Made by a program: the position numbers and the translations under genes. 64,000 nucleotides of DNA from an uncultured Prevotella sp. (GTDB taxonomy: Bacteria > Bacteroidota > Bacteroidia > Bacteroidales > Bacteroidaceae). Under the pieces are notes generated by a model that saw only the letters and a program-made list of their open reading frames with translations, did no database searches and was not told the origin of the DNA. Location of the stretch: NCBI GenBank assembly GCA_902464615.1, contig CABQKA010000002.1:1-64000 (forward strand), read 5' to 3'. Shown one piece after another: positions 51,065 through 63,221 of the stretch (its first letter is position 1; each line of letters begins with the position of its first letter).

Positions 51065-51072
51065 TACCTTTG
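51065..51072 (+). promoter_or_regulatory. -7 box TACCTTTG for the AspT-family gene
   Basis: Exact consensus; leader about 100 nt before ATG 51178. Confidence 0.6.
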
Positions 51073-51177
51073 CGGCCAAAATCCCAGTCCGGAAGGTCCG
51101 GGCGGCGGGACGGCTTCCTACCGTGACTCCGTTTTGCCGCAGGGAACATACACCTTAACCTTATTTTCAGCAAAACC

Positions 51178-52851
51178 ATGTTCGGTTGGTTGCGAGAAAC
51201 GTTTCTGACGCCGTCTGACGTGCAGGCGGTCATTGTCATTTGCCTGATTTGCGCGGCAGGTCTGGCTTTGGGAAAATTCCGCATCAAAGGCGTCAGCCTG
51301 GGCGTGACTTATGTCTTCCTGTTAGGCATCCTGGCCGGGGCGCTCGGGTTGAAGGTCGACCCTAAAATGCTGGGCTATGCGGAGAGCTTCGGCCTCATTC
51401 TTTTTGTCTACATCCTCGGCCTGCAGGTAGGCCCGGGCTTTTTCAGCACATTCCGCAAGGGCGGCATGGACCTGAACCTGCTGTCCATCGGCGTCGTCCT
51501 GTTGGGAACGGTCATGACGCTGGTCATCGTCTGGGCGGGCTGGGCCCCGCTGCCCGACATGATGGGCGTGCTCTGCGGCGCTACGACCAACACGCCCGCC
51601 CTCGGTGCGGCGCAGCAGACGTTCAAGCAGCTGGGCGACGCGGCGGCCAGTTCCACGGCCGCGCTCGGCTGCGCCGTGACCTATCCTATCGGCCTCGTGG
51701 GCGTCATCCTTGCCCTGGCCGCGATGAAAGGATGGCTCAGCCGCAAAGAGCATTCGACCGAAAGCGACGGGAGCGAGGACCAGGCCTTCATCGCCTCGTT
51801 TGTCATCTGCAACCCCGCCATTTTCCACCAGAAGCTGCGCGATGTGGTCGAGCTGGACGGCGCAGCGAGCAAGTTCGTCGTTTCCCGTCTGTGGCGTTCG
51901 GGCAAGGTGATTCTGCCTAATGCCGAGACCATATTCGAGGAGGGAGACCGCGTCTTGGTCATCACTACTCCGAAATACCTGCGCCAGCTTACCGTCTTTT
52001 TCGGCCAGCGCGACGGGACCGACTGGAACCGGAAAAACATCGACTGGAACGCGCTCGACTCGAAGCTCGTTTCCGAGCGCATCGTCATCACCCGTCAGGA
52101 AATCAACGGGAAGCATCTGGGCGACCTTCACCTGCGCACCCGCTACGGCATCAACGTAAGCCGCGTGCAGCGGTCGGGCATCCAGCTCGTCGCCACACAC
52201 GACCTGGTGCTGCGCCTCGGCGACCGTGTCACCGTTATCGGCACGGCGGAAAGCGTAAAGCGCGTGGCACAGGAGATGGGCAATACGGTCCGGCTGCTCG
52301 ACGAGCCCAACATGGTGACCATCTTCGTGGGCATCGTGCTGGGCCTGCTGCTCGGCTGCCTGCCCCTGAGCGTGGGGCTGAGCACTCCGGTGCGCCTCGG
52401 CCTGGCGGGCGGGCCCATCGTGATGGGCATACTCATCGGCGCCTACGGACCGCGTTTCCACATGGTGGCCTACACCACCACGAGCGCCAACCTGATGCTC
52501 CGTTCGCTCGGGCTGTCCATGTATCTGGCCTGCCTCGGGCTCGACGCCGGGCAGGACTTCCTGGCCACGGTCATGCAACCGGCCGCGCTGGCCTGGATAG
52601 GCTTCAGCTTTGTCCTGACACTGGTGCCCGTTGTCGTGATGGGCATCGTCGCCGTGCGCCTGGACAACCGCACGTTCGCCACTACGGCGGGAATGCTCTG
52701 CGGCGCAATGGCCAACCCGATAGCCCTGAACTACGTGAACGACACGTTGCCGGGCGACAAGGCCGCCGTGGCTTATGCCACGGTCTACCCGCTGGCCATG
52801 TTCCTGCGCGTCATCATCGCCCAGGTATTCGTCATGGTCTGGTGCGGCTGA
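51178..52851 (+). CDS. AspT/YidE-family putative transporter with two RCK_C domains
   Basis: 557 residues. Two membrane halves (about 15-180 and 380-557, five or so helices each) flank a cytosolic region with two TrkA-C/RCK_C domains (about 205-290 and 290-370; FVVSRLWRSGKVILPNAETIFEEGDRVLVI in parts). GAT-T-NTPALGAAQQTF and GMLCGAMANPIALNYVND are the repeated motifs of the aspartate:alanine exchanger family. Substrate not determinable; dicarboxylate or amino acid is likely. Monocistronic, with TACCTTTG at 51065-51072 and about 100 nt of leader. Confidence 0.9.
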   Translation: MFGWLRETFLTPSDVQAVIVICLICAAGLALGKFRIKGVSLGVTYVFLLGILAGALGLKVDPKMLGYAESFGLILFVYILGLQVGPGFFSTFRKGGMDLNLLSIGVVLLGTVMTLVIVWAGWAPLPDMMGVLCGATTNTPALGAAQQTFKQLGDAAASSTAALGCAVTYPIGLVGVILALAAMKGWLSRKEHSTESDGSEDQAFIASFVICNPAIFHQKLRDVVELDGAASKFVVSRLWRSGKVILPNAETIFEEGDRVLVITTPKYLRQLTVFFGQRDGTDWNRKNIDWNALDSKLVSERIVITRQEINGKHLGDLHLRTRYGINVSRVQRSGIQLVATHDLVLRLGDRVTVIGTAESVKRVAQEMGNTVRLLDEPNMVTIFVGIVLGLLLGCLPLSVGLSTPVRLGLAGGPIVMGILIGAYGPRFHMVAYTTTSANLMLRSLGLSMYLACLGLDAGQDFLATVMQPAALAWIGFSFVLTLVPVVVMGIVAVRLDNRTFATTAGMLCGAMANPIALNYVNDTLPGDKAAVAYATVYPLAMFLRVIIAQVFVMVWCG

Positions 52852-52886
52852 CGGCGCCCCGCCCTCCCCTGCCCCGCGCGGTGCGG

Positions 52887-52947
52887 ACGGGCCTTAGCCT
52901 CGTTTCCACGGGGCTAAGGCCCGTCTCTTTTTCCCTAAGGCCCGTGC
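52887..52947. repeat. Palindromic repeat R8
   Basis: ACGGGCCTTAGCCTCGT pairs with ACGGGGCTAAGGCCCGT (52887-52924); an extra half-site CCCTAAGGCCCGTGCG follows. Confidence 0.8.
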
Positions 52948-52966
52948 GCCGGCGGTCCTGCTCCCG

Positions 52967-53014
52967 AAAAAGCGGCCCGCCCCGCGTCGCGGCTTTGCGC
53001 GGCGCAGGGCGGGC
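52967..53014 (-). terminator. Intrinsic terminator of the phosphodiesterase gene
   Basis: 12-bp stem with one mismatch (52975-52986, 53003-53014), then CGCTTTTT on the reverse strand. Confidence 0.65.
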
Positions 53015-53046
53015 TATGTGGCGGCTGTTCCGTGCGGGGACGGCGC

Positions 53047-53949
53047 TTATCTGAATACCTGCTCCATGGGGCGGCCTATCCAGGCTTGCGGTGTTTCCAG
53101 ACCGAAGATGTAGGCAATCGTGGCCGCCGTGTCGTACTGCATCATCATTTCCTTGAACGGCCCGCCCTGGCGCACGTTCTTCCCGGCTATGACGAAGGGT
53201 ATTTCCATCTCGGCGAGCGACTTGCCGCCGTGGGTCTTTCCCGTGCCGCCGTGGTCGGAGGTGAGCATGAAGATGGTGTCGTCGTAGATGCCGGCGCGGC
53301 GCGTGGCTTCGATGATGCGCCCCACGTAGCTGTCCAGGCGCTCCAGCGTCTCGTAGTAGGCCGGGGTGTCGTGTCCGTCGGCGTGGCCCGTGTGGTCCAG
53401 CTGGTCGAAGCATACGGCTACGAAGGCGGGCTGTTCTTTCACGATATACGCTTCGGCCATGCGGCAAAGCTCGTCGGGCTGGCTTTCGTAGCGGAACGCC
53501 TGTGCGCAGTGGCCCACGGCGGCCGAGTCGACGAGATACTTGATGCCCTCCCACTCGAAGAGGCAACCCGTCTCGGCCTGCGGTTCCTGCTCGTGGAGGA
53601 GCGAGTAAATGGTGGGGAAGACGCCGCGCTCGTTGACGACGGCCGAGGGAATCTCCGGCGTGCGCGAACCCCACTCCGTGTAGCCGTGGATTTCTGTCCC
53701 GGCGCCGTTGAACATGGAGGCCCAGTTGATGGCCGACGAGGAAGGCAACACGCTCCGCTTTTTCAGCGTGTAGCAGCCCTGTTCCATGAGCGAGCGGATG
53801 TGGGGGATGTTTTCGGCCTTGGGCACGGAGTAGGCGCCCCAACCGTCGAGGGCGATGAGCACTACGTGTTTCGCTTTCCAGCGCGCGGCCTGCATGCTGG
53901 CGGACAGGCTGCCGAAGAGCAGCCCGACGAGTAAGAGGATACGGATCAT
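53047..53949 (-). CDS. Secreted type I phosphodiesterase/nucleotide pyrophosphatase-like hydrolase (alkaline phosphatase superfamily)
   Basis: 300 residues. A signal peptide (MIRILLLVGLLFGSLSASMQA) precedes the core. HVVLIALDGWGAY carries the first metal Asp, LPSSSAINWASMFNG the probable Ser nucleophile, VCFDQLDHTGHADGHDTPAYYE the Asp/His pair, and LTSDHGGTGKTHGG the last Asp-His. These define the nucleotide pyrophosphatase/phosphodiesterase branch. It would hydrolyse nucleotides or other phosphodiesters in the periplasm. Short for the family (often 400 or more), so lid domains are probably missing. TACATTTG box at 53990-53997. Confidence 0.88.
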   Translation of the reverse strand: MIRILLLVGLLFGSLSASMQAARWKAKHVVLIALDGWGAYSVPKAENIPHIRSLMEQGCYTLKKRSVLPSSSAINWASMFNGAGTEIHGYTEWGSRTPEIPSAVVNERGVFPTIYSLLHEQEPQAETGCLFEWEGIKYLVDSAAVGHCAQAFRYESQPDELCRMAEAYIVKEQPAFVAVCFDQLDHTGHADGHDTPAYYETLERLDSYVGRIIEATRRAGIYDDTIFMLTSDHGGTGKTHGGKSLAEMEIPFVIAGKNVRQGGPFKEMMMQYDTAATIAYIFGLETPQAWIGRPMEQVFR

Positions 53950-53989
53950 AGTTTTTGAGTGAATAGGTGGTTAAAGGTTTGTCACGGGA

Positions 53990-53997
53990 CAAATGTA
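53990..53997 (-). promoter_or_regulatory. -7 box TACATTTG for the phosphodiesterase gene
   Basis: Exact consensus 40 bp before ATG 53949 on the reverse strand. Confidence 0.55.
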
Positions 53998-54088
53998 GGA
54001 AAAATTCCGCTTCCGGCCGTGCCAGGGGACTGTGTTTTTGTGTGCAGTATCCGGCACATCCGGGACGGGGACGTGCAGGCGTCGGCCC

Positions 54089-56695
<2,607 letters not shown>

Positions 56696-56724
56696 GTGCG
56701 GGTCTGTGGTGAGGTGATGGTTTT

Positions 56725-56783
56725 ACGGGGCTAAGGCCAGTCGCTTCTGGGCTAAGGCCCGTCGGCGCGGGGCTTAGCCTCGT
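56725..56783. repeat. Palindromic repeat R9
   Basis: ACGGGGCTAAGGCCAGT, GGGCTAAGGCCCGTCGG and GGGGCTTAGCCTCGT between yitT and mutS. Confidence 0.8.
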
Positions 56784-56863
56784 GAAAGCGGCGCCCCGCC
56801 GTTTCGTCGGGGAAACGTGCGGGGCGTGCCGTGCGGCGGCCGGCGGCCGGTGGCCGCCCGGAG

Positions 56864-57805
56864 TTATTTCTTGTCGGCCTTGACTTTGATTTTGTCGAAT
56901 CCGGCGCCGAAGACGCCGATGACTTTCGACTGCGAGACGAAGGCGTTCGGGTCGATGTTCTGTATGATGCGGAAGATGATGGTGCTTTCCCGCTTCTTGG
57001 CCAGTACGACGAGCACCTTGCGCTCGTGTTTCGTGTACCAGCCTTGCCCGTTGAGGACGGTGACGCCGCGGTGCATCTCGTTGATGGCGGCGGCGATTTC
57101 GTCGTAGTGCTGCGAGAAGATGAGGAACTGTACGGACTGCCGGCCGCGGTCTACGACGTAGTCGAGCAGCAGGTTGGTGATGATGAGCGTGCAGTAGCCG
57201 TAGAGCAGGCGGTTGATATCGCCGGAGGGCGTGAGCAGGCTCGAGGTGATGATGATTACGTCGCAGAGCATCATCATCTGTCCCAGGGTGACGTCCTTGT
57301 ACTTGTTGATGATGGAGGCAATGATATCCGTCCCGCCGGTCGAGCCGTTGCTCAGGAAGACCAGGCCGATGCCGATGCCCTCAACGGCCGCGCCGAGGAT
57401 GCACGACATGAACATGTTGTCGCGTACGATCTGGGGCAGCCCGCTGTTGGGGTTGAGGTAGAACATGCCGGGGTTGGTGGACGCTACGTGATGGAGCACC
57501 TCCTGGCAGAAGCCGAGCAGGAACGTGAGCATGAAGACGGCGTAGATGGTCTTTACACAGAACTTCCATCCCAGCACCTTGACGGCGATGGCCAGCAGGA
57601 TGATGTTGACGACGAAGAACGTGTACTGCACGGGAAAGCCCGTGGCGTAGAAGATGACGGCGCCGGCGCCGGCGAGGCCTCCCGTCGTGATTTCGTAGGG
57701 AAGCTGGAAGCAGGTGAAGCCTACGGCGTAGCACACGAGCCCGAAGGTAATGACCAGGTAGTCGCGGAAATCCTGGAAGAAGGTAAACTTGATTTTGGTC
57801 GTCAT
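56864..57805 (-). CDS. YitT-family inner-membrane protein with C-terminal DUF2179
   Basis: 313 residues: five to six membrane helices in the DUF161-type half (about 10-215; GFTCFQLPYEITTGGLAGAGA, SNGSTGGTDIIASIINKY) and a cytosolic DUF2179 domain (about 220-305; SQHYDEIAAAINEMHRGVTVLNGQGWYTKHERKVLVVLAKKRE in parts). Function unknown in general, with suggestions of transport. It begins 10 bp after the leuS stop on the same strand, so it is very likely co-transcribed with leuS. Confidence 0.9.
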   Translation of the reverse strand: MTTKIKFTFFQDFRDYLVITFGLVCYAVGFTCFQLPYEITTGGLAGAGAVIFYATGFPVQYTFFVVNIILLAIAVKVLGWKFCVKTIYAVFMLTFLLGFCQEVLHHVASTNPGMFYLNPNSGLPQIVRDNMFMSCILGAAVEGIGIGLVFLSNGSTGGTDIIASIINKYKDVTLGQMMMLCDVIIITSSLLTPSGDINRLLYGYCTLIITNLLLDYVVDRGRQSVQFLIFSQHYDEIAAAINEMHRGVTVLNGQGWYTKHERKVLVVLAKKRESTIIFRIIQNIDPNAFVSQSKVIGVFGAGFDKIKVKADKK

Positions 57806-57815
57806 ACTCTGTGGT

Positions 57816-60662
57816 TTATCTTTTCAAGACAATGTTGACAATTTTCCCGGGCACGACAATGACTTTCACTACCTGGAAACCGTCGGTGTATTTCCGTGCC
57901 TGCTCGGCGGACAGGGCGGCGTGCTCTATCTCCTCGCGTGTGGCTCCGGCGGGCAGGTCTATCGTGAAGCGGGTCTTGCCGTTGAAGGAGACGGACAGGG
58001 TCTGCGTGTCCTCCTTGAGGTATTCTTCGTTCCACTCCGGCCAGCGGGCGTCGCACACCGTAGTGCCGTGGCCCAGCTGGTGCCACAGTTCCTCGGCGAT
58101 GTGCGGGGCAAAGGGCGCGAGCAGTATGATGAACGGTTCGAGCACGGCGCGGCTGGTGCATTTCTGCTGGGAAAGCTCGCCGGCGGCTATCATGAAGGCT
58201 GCCACGCTGGTGTTGTAGGAGAAGGCCTCTATGTCCTCCGTCACTTTCTTTATGAGTTTGTGGAGCGACTTCAGGCTATCGCGCGTGGGGGCCTCGTCCG
58301 TGACGGCCAGGTTGCCGTCCTTTCCGAAGAACAAGTTCCAGGCGCGGCGCAGGAAGCGGTAGCAGCCGTCGATGCCGTTCGAGTCCCACGGCTTGCTCTG
58401 GCTGATGGGGCCGAGGAACATTTCGTAGAGACGGAGCGTGTCGGCGCCGTATTTCTCGATGATGGTGTCGGGGTTTACCACGTTGTACATGGATTTCGAC
58501 ATCTTTTCGACGGCCCATCCGCATACGTACTTTCCGTCCTCAAGGATAAACTCGGCGTTGCCGTACTCGGGCCGCCAGGCCTTGAAGGCTTCGATGTCGA
58601 GCTGGTCGTTCTGCACGAGGTTCACGTCTACGTGGAGCGGCGTCACGTCGTAATCTCCCTTCAGTCCGGCCGAGACGAATGTGTTCGTGTCCTTGATGCG
58701 GTAGACGAAGTTAGAGCGGCCTTGTATCATGCCTTGATTGATGAGCTTCAGGAACGGCTCGTCGGCGCACGAGATGCCGATGTCGAAGAGGAACTTGTCC
58801 CAGAAGCGGCTGTAGATGAGGTGCCCGGTGGCGTGTTCCGAGCCTCCGATGTAGAGGTCTACGGCCTGCCAGTAGCGGTCTGCTTCCGGGCTGACGAGGG
58901 CCTGGCCGTTGTGCGGGTCCATGTAGCGCAGGTAGTAGGCGGACGAGCCGGCGAATCCCGGCATGGTGTTCAGTTCGAGCGGGAACACGTGGCCCTCGCC
59001 GCTGCCGATGCGTGCCTTGTCCGTGACGCAGCGCGCTTCTTCGTCCCATGCCCATTCCTGTGCGTTGCCTAAGGGCGGCTCGCCGCTTTCGGTGGGCAGG
59101 AACTTCGACACCTCGGGCAGTTCGAGCGGGAGGCAGTCTTCGGGAATCATCTGCGGCATTCCCTCCTTATAATATACGGGGAACGGCTCGCCCCAGTAGC
59201 GCTGGCGGCTGAAGATGGCGTCGCGCAGGCGGTAGTTCACCTTCACGCGGCCCAGGCCGTGGTCCGTGACGAAGCGTTTCGTGGCGGCTATGCCCTCCTT
59301 TACTTCCAGGCCGTTGAGCGAGAAGCCGTCGAGGGCCTCGACGCCGGCCCGCGGGCTGTTCATGACGATGCCTTCTTTCGCGTCGAAACTCTGCTCGGAG
59401 ACGTCGGCTCCTTCGATGAGCGGGACGACGGGCAGGCCAAAGTGGCGTGCGAAGGCGTAGTCGCGCGAGTCGTGTGCGGGGACGGCCATGATGGCCCCTG
59501 TCCCGTAGCCCGCCAGTACGTAGTCGCTCACCCAGATGGGTATGGACTCGCCCGTGAAGGGATTCAAGGCGTAGGAGCCTGTGAAGACGCCCGTGACGCG
59601 GCGGTCGGCGATGCGCTCGCGCTCCGTGCGCTTCTTGGTGGCTTCGAGGTAGGCCTCTACTTCGGCTTTCTGCCCGGCGCGGGTCACGAGCGGCACGAGT
59701 CCGCTTTCGGGGGCGAGGACCATGAACGTGACGCCGAAGATGGTGTCGGCGCGCGTGGTGAAGATGGTGAAGCGCACGTCGCTGTCTTTCACGCGGAACT
59801 CCATTTCCGTGCCTTCGGAGCGGCCTATCCAGTTGCGCTGCGTCTCCTTGAGCGAGTCGGACCAGTCGATGCGCTCCAGCCCGTCGAGCAGGCGCTGGGC
59901 GTAGGCCGAGACGCGCAGGCACCACTGTCGCATGCGTTTCTGCACCACGGGGTAGCCGCCGCGCTCCGAGACGCCGTCGACGACTTCGTCGTTGGCCAGT
60001 ACGGTGCCCAGCTTCGGGCACCAGTTCACCATCGTCTCGCCCAGGTAGGCGATGCGGTAGTTCATGAGCACTTCCTGCCGGCGCTTCCAGTCCATGGCGC
60101 GCCACTCTTCGGCCGTGAAGTGCAGTTCTTCGGAGCAGGCCGCGTCGACGCCCTCGGTGCCGTGGGCCTCAAACGCTTCGGCCAGGCGGCTGATGGGCTG
60201 CGCCTTGCCGCACGTGTTGCAGTAGTACGAGTTGAACATCTGCTCGAAGGCCCATTGTGTCCAGTGGTAATACGCGGGGTCGCAGGTGCGCACCTCGCGG
60301 TCCCAGTCGAACGAGAATCCGATTTTGTCCAGCTGCTCGCGGTAGCGCGCGATGTTGCGCGCCGTGGTGACGGCGGGGTGCTGCCCCGTCTGTATGGCAT
60401 ATTGCTCGGCGGGGAGCCCGTAGGCGTCGTAGCCCATGGGGTTGAGCACGTTGAAGCCGCGCAGGCGCTTGTAGCGCGCGTAGATGTCCGAGGCGATGTA
60501 GCCCAGGGGATGGCCCACGTGGAGACCGGCGCCCGAGGGGTAAGGGAACATATTGAGTACGTAGAACTTGGGCCGCGACGTGTCTTCCGTCACGTGGTAG
60601 GTCTTTTCGTCGGCCCACGCCTGCTGCCACTTCTTTTCTATCTCTTTGAAATTATAGTCCAT
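57816..60662 (-). CDS. leuS: Leucyl-tRNA synthetase
   Basis: 948 residues. Class I signatures are the HIGH-type [15 protein letters not shown] near residue 40 and EKMSKSMYN in the C-terminal half, with the CP1 editing domain in between ([20 protein letters not shown]: [20 protein letters not shown] in parts). ENSEAGH-like WSDSL and [41 protein letters not shown] in parts complete the LeuRS editing core. It charges tRNA-Leu. A TATCTTTG box lies 43 bp before the ATG, and yitT follows within 10 bp. Confidence 0.97.
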   Translation of the reverse strand: MDYNFKEIEKKWQQAWADEKTYHVTEDTSRPKFYVLNMFPYPSGAGLHVGHPLGYIASDIYARYKRLRGFNVLNPMGYDAYGLPAEQYAIQTGQHPAVTTARNIARYREQLDKIGFSFDWDREVRTCDPAYYHWTQWAFEQMFNSYYCNTCGKAQPISRLAEAFEAHGTEGVDAACSEELHFTAEEWRAMDWKRRQEVLMNYRIAYLGETMVNWCPKLGTVLANDEVVDGVSERGGYPVVQKRMRQWCLRVSAYAQRLLDGLERIDWSDSLKETQRNWIGRSEGTEMEFRVKDSDVRFTIFTTRADTIFGVTFMVLAPESGLVPLVTRAGQKAEVEAYLEATKKRTERERIADRRVTGVFTGSYALNPFTGESIPIWVSDYVLAGYGTGAIMAVPAHDSRDYAFARHFGLPVVPLIEGADVSEQSFDAKEGIVMNSPRAGVEALDGFSLNGLEVKEGIAATKRFVTDHGLGRVKVNYRLRDAIFSRQRYWGEPFPVYYKEGMPQMIPEDCLPLELPEVSKFLPTESGEPPLGNAQEWAWDEEARCVTDKARIGSGEGHVFPLELNTMPGFAGSSAYYLRYMDPHNGQALVSPEADRYWQAVDLYIGGSEHATGHLIYSRFWDKFLFDIGISCADEPFLKLINQGMIQGRSNFVYRIKDTNTFVSAGLKGDYDVTPLHVDVNLVQNDQLDIEAFKAWRPEYGNAEFILEDGKYVCGWAVEKMSKSMYNVVNPDTIIEKYGADTLRLYEMFLGPISQSKPWDSNGIDGCYRFLRRAWNLFFGKDGNLAVTDEAPTRDSLKSLHKLIKKVTEDIEAFSYNTSVAAFMIAAGELSQQKCTSRAVLEPFIILLAPFAPHIAEELWHQLGHGTTVCDARWPEWNEEYLKEDTQTLSVSFNGKTRFTIDLPAGATREEIEHAALSAEQARKYTDGFQVVKVIVVPGKIVNIVLKR

Positions 60663-60704
60663 GGTCTATGGGGTGTAGGTGTTTCTTCTTTGTAATTCCG
60701 GCGG

Positions 60705-60712
60705 CAAAGATA
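60705..60712 (-). promoter_or_regulatory. -7 box TATCTTTG for leuS-yitT
   Basis: Exact consensus 43 bp before ATG 60662. The 569-bp gap 60663-61231 also holds repeat R10, the candidate small RNA and the promoter of the SLC13-type gene. Confidence 0.6.
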
Positions 60713-60764
60713 CTAACTTTTTTGCGACATTTGTCTGCTTTTCACACGAACTTCACACGGCGGT

Positions 60765-60826
60765 GCGGGCCTTAGCCCCGTGGCTACGGGGATAGGGCGC
60801 GGAGACACGGGGCTAAGGCCCGTTGC
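60765..60826. repeat. Palindromic repeat R10
   Basis: GCGGGCCTTAGCCCCGTGG, ACGGGGATAGGGCG and ACGGGGCTAAGGCCCGTTG between leuS and the candidate small RNA; mixes both core variants. Confidence 0.8.
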
Positions 60827-60874
60827 CCGCGGCGCGGCGGGGTGCTGACGGGCCTCTACGGCGCGTCAGGGCAC

Positions 60875-60936
60875 AAAAAAAGGGATACCGCTGTATCCCA
60901 ACCTTGTTAACCTTAAATCTAATACTATGAAAAACA
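60875..60936 (-). ncRNA. Candidate short non-coding RNA with its own promoter and intrinsic terminator
   Basis: Read on the reverse strand, a consensus -7 box (TATCTTTG, 60942-60949) with CTTG 19 bp upstream (60969-60972) points to a start near 60935. About 37-40 nt later a perfect 7-bp stem GGGATAC/GTATCCC (60882-60899) is followed by seven Ts (60875-60881). That is a complete transcription unit of roughly 60 nt. No open frame of useful length lies inside it. The AT-rich body (...CATAGTATTAGATTTAAGGT...) stands out from the GC-rich flanks. Function unknown; I believe similar sequences occur in other Bacteroidales but cannot check here. Confidence 0.6.
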
Positions 60937-60941
60937 CACTG

Positions 60942-60949
60942 CAAAGATA
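60942..60949 (-). promoter_or_regulatory. -7 box TATCTTTG for the candidate small RNA
   Basis: Exact consensus with CTTG at 60969-60972 (19-bp spacer), near the TTTG -33 element. Confidence 0.55.
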
Positions 60950-61145
60950 CGCAGCTTCCCATAACCGGCAAGGGCTTTCCCTTACTTTTTCGTCGCAAAT
61001 AGTATTTTTTAATAGAAGCGCTGTCTATTTGTAAGGTTTGTTGCTCGTTCGGGGTTGAAAAAGTCAGTATTTCCCGCAGTCCGCCCGTTTGTGTCCGCGC
61101 TCCCCGCCCGCACCGGGCGGATGTTTTTGTATTAAATAACAAGGG

Positions 61146-61153
61146 TAAATTTG
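61146..61153 (+). promoter_or_regulatory. -7 box TAAATTTG for the SLC13-type gene
   Basis: Exact consensus with TTTG at 61126-61129 (16-bp spacer, slightly short); leader about 70 nt. Confidence 0.6.
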
Positions 61154-61231
61154 TCTGTTTGCCTGCAATTGTATAATTTAGCCGCGCTACTCCCTATTTT
61201 CACACTAACCTAACAAATCTGGTACGGAGGT

Positions 61232-63142
61232 ATGCTTATGGTACTGTTGTTTTCCCTTTCTGAATGGCTCGCCGCCCCCGGGGTGCAGGCCGGCATTACG
61301 GTTTTCATTTTCGTGGCCACCGTTGTGGCGTTTATCATTAACAAGGTGCGGGCGGACATCGTGGCGCTCTGCTCGATGGCTGCCTTGCTGCTGACGGGCG
61401 TCATCTCGCCGAAGGACGCGCTCTCCGGCTTTTCCAATTCGGCGGTAGTCATCATGGTGGGACTTTTCGTAGTGGGCGGGGCCATTTTCCAGACGGGACT
61501 TGCCAAAAGCATCAGCGGCCGCCTGCTGCGACTGGCCGGCACGAGCGAGAAACGCCTCTTCTTCCTCGTGCTGCTCGTGACGGCTTCCGTGGCCGCCTTC
61601 GTGAGCAACACGGGCACAGTGGCCTTGCTCCTGCCCATCGTCCTGGCCATGTCGAAAACGGCGGGCGTCAGCCCCTCGAAGCTGATGATGCCCCTGGCCT
61701 TTGCCAGCAGCATGGGCGGCATCATTACGCTCATCGGCACACCGCCCAACCTCATCGTGGACGGCTATCTGCGCGACAACGGCCTGCCCGGCTTCTCCTT
61801 CTTCGACTTCACGCCCATCGGGCTTATCTGCCTGGCCACGGGGCTGGTGTTCCTCTATCCCCTGTGCCGCTTCTTCCTGAGAAAGCGCGGCGCCGACACG
61901 AGCGAGGCCGAGGAGGAACCTTCGCTCGGCAGCCTGCTCCAGGCCTACCACATCAGCGACTGCGTGTTCCGCCTGCGTCCGGACGAACGGCACGCCCCGC
62001 TCAAGCCCTTTTCGGTGGCGGAGATGGACATACGCCGCCGCTACGGGGTCACGGTGCTTGAGGTCCGCCACGACGCGCATACGCTCTTCGGCTCGCCGGG
62101 GCAGGTGGTGGCCCGCCCGGATACGGTGCTGACGGGCACGGAGACGCTTTATGTCCTGGGCCGCCGCGAGCGCGTGGAACAGCTTGCGCGCGACCTGCAC
62201 TACGCCGTGGCCGACGACGGCGAGCGCGGCGGGATGAACAAGCTGGACTTCTACGAAATAGGGCTGGCCGAGGTGCTCATCACGCCCGAATCGGCCCTGA
62301 TCAACCGGCCGCTGCGCGCGGAGAACTTCGCCGAGCGCTTCGGCATCAATGTCCTGGCCATCAAGCGCGGCGGACACTACCTTTTCGAGAACATCATAGA
62401 CCTGAAGGTGAAGTCGGGCGACATGCTCCTGGTCCACGGCGCCTGGCAAGGCATAGAAAGCATGGCGCGGAAACGGCGCGAGTGGATCGTCATAGGCAGT
62501 CCCACGGAGACGGCCGAGCAAGTACCCTTGAGCCACAAGGCGCCGCTGGCCGCCGTCATCATGGTACTCATGGTGCTGGCGATGGTATTCTCGGACTATA
62601 TCGGCGTGCCGCCCGTGGCGTCGGTCATCGTGGCCGGGCTGCTCATGGTGCTCACCCGCTGCGTGCGCAGTGTCGACGCGGCCTACAAGATGATTGGCTG
62701 GGAGAGCATCGTGCTCATTGCGGCCATGATGCCTATGAGCACGGCGCTTTCCAATACGGGCATCTCGCGGTGGATAGCCGAAACCATTGTCAATTCGCTC
62801 CAGACGTTCGGTCCCTATGCGGTCCTTGCCGCGGTCTACTTTGTCACGTCGCTCCTCTCTACGTTTATCAGCAATTCGGCTACGGCCATCCTTGTGGCGC
62901 CTATCGCCTGGCAGGCGGCCATAGGGCTTGACGGTGCCAGCCCGGCCCCCTTCATGATGACGGCGGCCGTAGCGGCCAGCGCCTGCTTCGCCACGCCTAT
63001 CTGCACGCCGCCCAACGCGATGGTGATGAACGCCGGTCATTATACATTTATGGACTACGTGCGTGTGGGCCTTCCCTTGCAGGTCATCATGGGCATCATC
63101 GCCGTGCTGGTCATTCCGCTTTTCTTCCCGTTCTACGCCTGA
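61232..63142 (+). CDS. SLC13/DASS-type anion:sodium symporter family protein with two RCK_C domains
   Basis: 636 residues. Two membrane halves (about 10-205 and 435-636) with the hairpin motifs SNTGTVALLLPIVLAMS and SNSATAILVAPIAWQAA, each followed by IGTPPNLIVDGYL and CTPPNAMVMNAG, the paired Ser-Asn-Thr and pore-loop motifs of the DASS/ArsB fold. Two TrkA-C/RCK_C domains (about 225-310 and 315-400) are inserted between them. Likely substrates are dicarboxylates, sulfate or phosphate; no choice possible. Promoter box TAAATTTG at 61146-61153 and a 17-bp-stem terminator at 63161-63203. Confidence 0.9.
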   Translation: MLMVLLFSLSEWLAAPGVQAGITVFIFVATVVAFIINKVRADIVALCSMAALLLTGVISPKDALSGFSNSAVVIMVGLFVVGGAIFQTGLAKSISGRLLRLAGTSEKRLFFLVLLVTASVAAFVSNTGTVALLLPIVLAMSKTAGVSPSKLMMPLAFASSMGGIITLIGTPPNLIVDGYLRDNGLPGFSFFDFTPIGLICLATGLVFLYPLCRFFLRKRGADTSEAEEEPSLGSLLQAYHISDCVFRLRPDERHAPLKPFSVAEMDIRRRYGVTVLEVRHDAHTLFGSPGQVVARPDTVLTGTETLYVLGRRERVEQLARDLHYAVADDGERGGMNKLDFYEIGLAEVLITPESALINRPLRAENFAERFGINVLAIKRGGHYLFENIIDLKVKSGDMLLVHGAWQGIESMARKRREWIVIGSPTETAEQVPLSHKAPLAAVIMVLMVLAMVFSDYIGVPPVASVIVAGLLMVLTRCVRSVDAAYKMIGWESIVLIAAMMPMSTALSNTGISRWIAETIVNSLQTFGPYAVLAAVYFVTSLLSTFISNSATAILVAPIAWQAAIGLDGASPAPFMMTAAVAASACFATPICTPPNAMVMNAGHYTFMDYVRVGLPLQVIMGIIAVLVIPLFFPFYA

Positions 63143-63160
63143 CGTGCCGGGACAAGACGC

Positions 63161-63203
63161 AGCATCCCCCGCCGCTGACGGACAGCGGCGGGGGATGCTT
63201 TTT
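63161..63203. terminator. Intrinsic terminator between the SLC13-type gene and ribD
   Basis: 17-bp perfect stem (63161-63177, 63183-63199) and five Ts on the forward strand. Confidence 0.85.
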
Positions 63204-63221
63204 CATGGCTTGGGGTGGCGG

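Noticed and set aside
61216..61235. TGG-N10-GC pattern resembling a sigma-54 -24/-12 promoter
   Set aside because: The GC element overlaps the start codon of the downstream gene and only the GG/GC dinucleotides match; a normal -7 box is present upstream.
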